Of a DNA stretch of 22,455 nucleotides, positions 21,106 to 22,455 are shown one piece after another. Position 1 is the stretch's first letter. Each line of letters starts with the position of its first letter. Where the stretch lies: the IMG/VR virus record IMGVR_UViG_3300046001_006231, positions 1 through 22,455 of that record; one strand, given 5' to 3'. The notes below the pieces were generated by a model, which was not told the origin of the DNA, searched no databases, and saw only the letters and a list, made by a program, of their open reading frames with translations. The position numbers were made by a program, and so were the translations under genes. This DNA is from a virus.

Positions 21106-21854
21106 CAAGAACACAATGGATTAAAAGTTGTCAACGTTGGAAAGCAAAATGGCCGATTATACAACAAGAATATCTTCCGCAACCAGAAGATCAGGCACTT
21201 AATATCTATGCTGTGTTGCATGCTATTAATCAACATAGCACAGCCAATGATATTCTCATGGGCGATGGCGGCAGTATAGGATACGCAGGCCCTACAGCAA
21301 TGAATGCCAAGCAAGGACAAAGAATAATTTTAAATCTTGCGCAAGGTGAAATGGGATGGGCATTGCCGGCATCTATAGGTGTATCAATGTCTAGTAATCA
21401 ACCAGTTATTGCAACCATGGGCGATGGTAGTTTTATGTTAAACATGCAAGAACTTGCCACAGTAAAACAACATAATCTAAACATCAAATATGTTGTTATG
21501 AATAACCGGGGTTACCTAAGCATTAAAAATACACAGAACAAATACTTTGGCGGTCGTGTGTATGGCACAAGTTCTGAAACTGGACTTTGGTTTCCTGATT
21601 TTGCCAATGTTGCTCAGGCATTTAAAATTGGGTATGCAAAAGTTTCCACTAAAAAAGATCTTGACAATATAAAAGTATTGTTATCGACTCTGGGCCCAAT
21701 GATTATTGACTGCACTTGTTTATCTGAGCAAGAAATTATGCCTGGACAAGCTCTTAAAAATGGGCATCAAGCAGCATTACATGATATGTATCCGTTTCTA
21801 AGTGACAAAGAGATGCAAGAAGAAATTATTAACAAAAAATTGTTAGACCTATGA
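21102..21854 (+). CDS. TPP enzyme C-terminal half (PP domain)
   Basis: The product has 250 residues and overlaps the N-terminal half by ATGA. It carries the PP domain: DILMGDGGSIGYAG (50-63), LAQGEMGWALPASIGVSM, and the TPP motif MGDGSFMLNMQEL (106-118) through KYVVMNNRGYLSI (129-141), with N134-N135 about 25 residues after GDG. The beginning (TRTQWIKSCQRWKAKWP) is the linker that in intact enzymes follows the central domain. Together with the preceding ORF this makes about 585 residues, the length of a normal acetolactate-synthase-type catalytic subunit. Because the ORFs are in adjacent frames they could be two subunits, a product of -1 frameshifting at 21084-21090, or a single-base assembly error in the T7 run. 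Confidence 0.85.
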   Translation: MTRTQWIKSCQRWKAKWPIIQQEYLPQPEDQALNIYAVLHAINQHSTANDILMGDGGSIGYAGPTAMNAKQGQRIILNLAQGEMGWALPASIGVSMSSNQPVIATMGDGSFMLNMQELATVKQHNLNIKYVVMNNRGYLSIKNTQNKYFGGRVYGTSSETGLWFPDFANVAQAFKIGYAKVSTKKDLDNIKVLLSTLGPMIIDCTCLSEQEIMPGQALKNGHQAALHDMYPFLSDKEMQEEIINKKLLDL

Positions 21855-22455
21855 CAAATTCTATGACAAATTCTACATGCAAAACAAACCCAATGTTACA
21901 AGACCTAATTGAAGTAAGAGAATCTAGTTACCCTGAACTGGGAACATTATGGTGGCCCAGTTACGATCGAGGAATGTGGGATTACATGCACCAGTATCGC
22001 CTGGCACCAGAATTTTTTGATACGTTAATGACGCATGTCACTGGCCACAGTGTCATGGTGCAAGCCGGTGGTAACTGTGGCCAGTATGTACGCCAGTTCA
22101 GTAAGAGATTTAGCACGGTATATACATTTGAGCCGGATCCAATAAATTTTTTGTGTTTGACTTTGAACTGCGGTAATAACGTAATAAAAACACAGGCCTG
22201 TGTGGGCAATGAAAGAAACTTTGTAAACATAAACAAAGGCAACGACTCTGGCGCCATTCATGTAAGCGGTACGGGTAATGTACCTACAGTAATCATTGAT
22301 GACCTAAATTTACCGGCCTGTGATTTGATACAGTTAGACATTGAAGGTTACGAATATTTTGCATTGTTGGGAGCTCAACGTACCATTGAAAAATATCATC
22401 CTTTGCTCATGTTAGAATGGTGCGAGCCGTGGGCTAGACGATATGGAACTGACTC
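21851..22455 (+). CDS. FkbM-family methyltransferase, 3' end cut by window
   Basis: The frame is open from ATG 21851 (ATGA overlap with the preceding stop) to the window end; 201 residues are visible. FkbM features are VMVQAGGNCGQYVRQF (68-83, SAM motif I), VYTFEPDPINF (90-100), and the hallmark DLIQLDIEGYEYFALLGAQRTIEKYHPLLMLEW (158-190). Such enzymes commonly O-methylate sugars or related groups in surface polysaccharide synthesis. The 12-base unit ATGACAAATTCT is repeated at 21851 and 21863, giving two consecutive possible starts and an MTNSMTNS N-terminus. The real start could be either. Position at the end of the deoxysugar operon suggests methylation of that sugar, but substrate is not shown. 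Confidence 0.85.
   Translation, partial: MTNSMTNSTCKTNPMLQDLIEVRESSYPELGTLWWPSYDRGMWDYMHQYRLAPEFFDTLMTHVTGHSVMVQAGGNCGQYVRQFSKRFSTVYTFEPDPINFLCLTLNCGNNVIKTQACVGNERNFVNINKGNDSGAIHVSGTGNVPTVIIDDLNLPACDLIQLDIEGYEYFALLGAQRTIEKYHPLLMLEWCEPWARRYGTD

Overview
The window looks like part of a large T4-related myovirus genome, probably from an aquatic bacterium. Every supported gene is on the + strand. Genes are packed with ATGA or other short overlaps, and the non-coding gaps are under 90 bases. A T4-type replication set is present: a DsbA-like late-transcription protein, a family B DNA polymerase (gp43 type) and a sliding clamp (gp45 type). I have no host marker, so the host is open. No integrase, terminase, tRNA, IS element or CRISPR was found.

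Layout. 1-859: the 3' part of a gene with a phage KEKAIAYAT-type motif, and a 50-residue ORF. 859-921: a gap rich in inverted repeats. 925-2061: a glycosyltransferase-like protein. 2059-2145: a possible terminator and a promoter. 2146-6659: dsbA, an HNH homing endonuclease, DNA polymerase and a methyltransferase-like protein. 6643-10365: the clamp, a DpdA/TGT-family gene and four small overlapping genes, one of which resembles the QueD T-fold family. 10358-13078: a GT-B glycosyltransferase, a GalE-type epimerase and a short DegT-type protein. 13137-16261: folE and queD, separated by a VCBS/FG-GAP repeat protein. 16271-22455: a sugar cluster with two GT-A-like proteins, an RmlB-type dehydratase, an RfbH-type 3-dehydrase, a TPP enzyme split over two ORFs, and an FkbM methyltransferase cut by the window end.

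Two biochemical themes stand out. (1) 7-deazaguanine chemistry: FolE and QueD perform the first two steps toward preQ0, and DpdA-family enzymes exchange guanine for a 7-deazaguanine base in DNA. dpdA lies 6 bases after the clamp gene. folE and queD carry an identical 13-base promoter core. QueE and QueC are not in the window. (2) Deoxysugar chemistry: a 4,6-dehydratase, an RfbH-type 3-dehydrase with its His and Fe-S cysteines, and an acetolactate-synthase-like TPP enzyme. This combination is known from branched 3,6-dideoxyhexose (yersiniose-type) synthesis. The TPP enzyme halves are joined at a T_TTT_TTT heptamer in the correct phase for -1 frameshifting, so a full-length fused enzyme is possible.

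Regulation seen in the sequence: sigma70-like promoters before the clamp, folE and queD genes; strong AGGAG ribosome sites before dsbA, the clamp and queD; and T4-late-like (T/G)(C/A)TAAATA boxes before the HNH, clamp and folE genes. Most other genes have no promoter of their own and appear to be translationally coupled.
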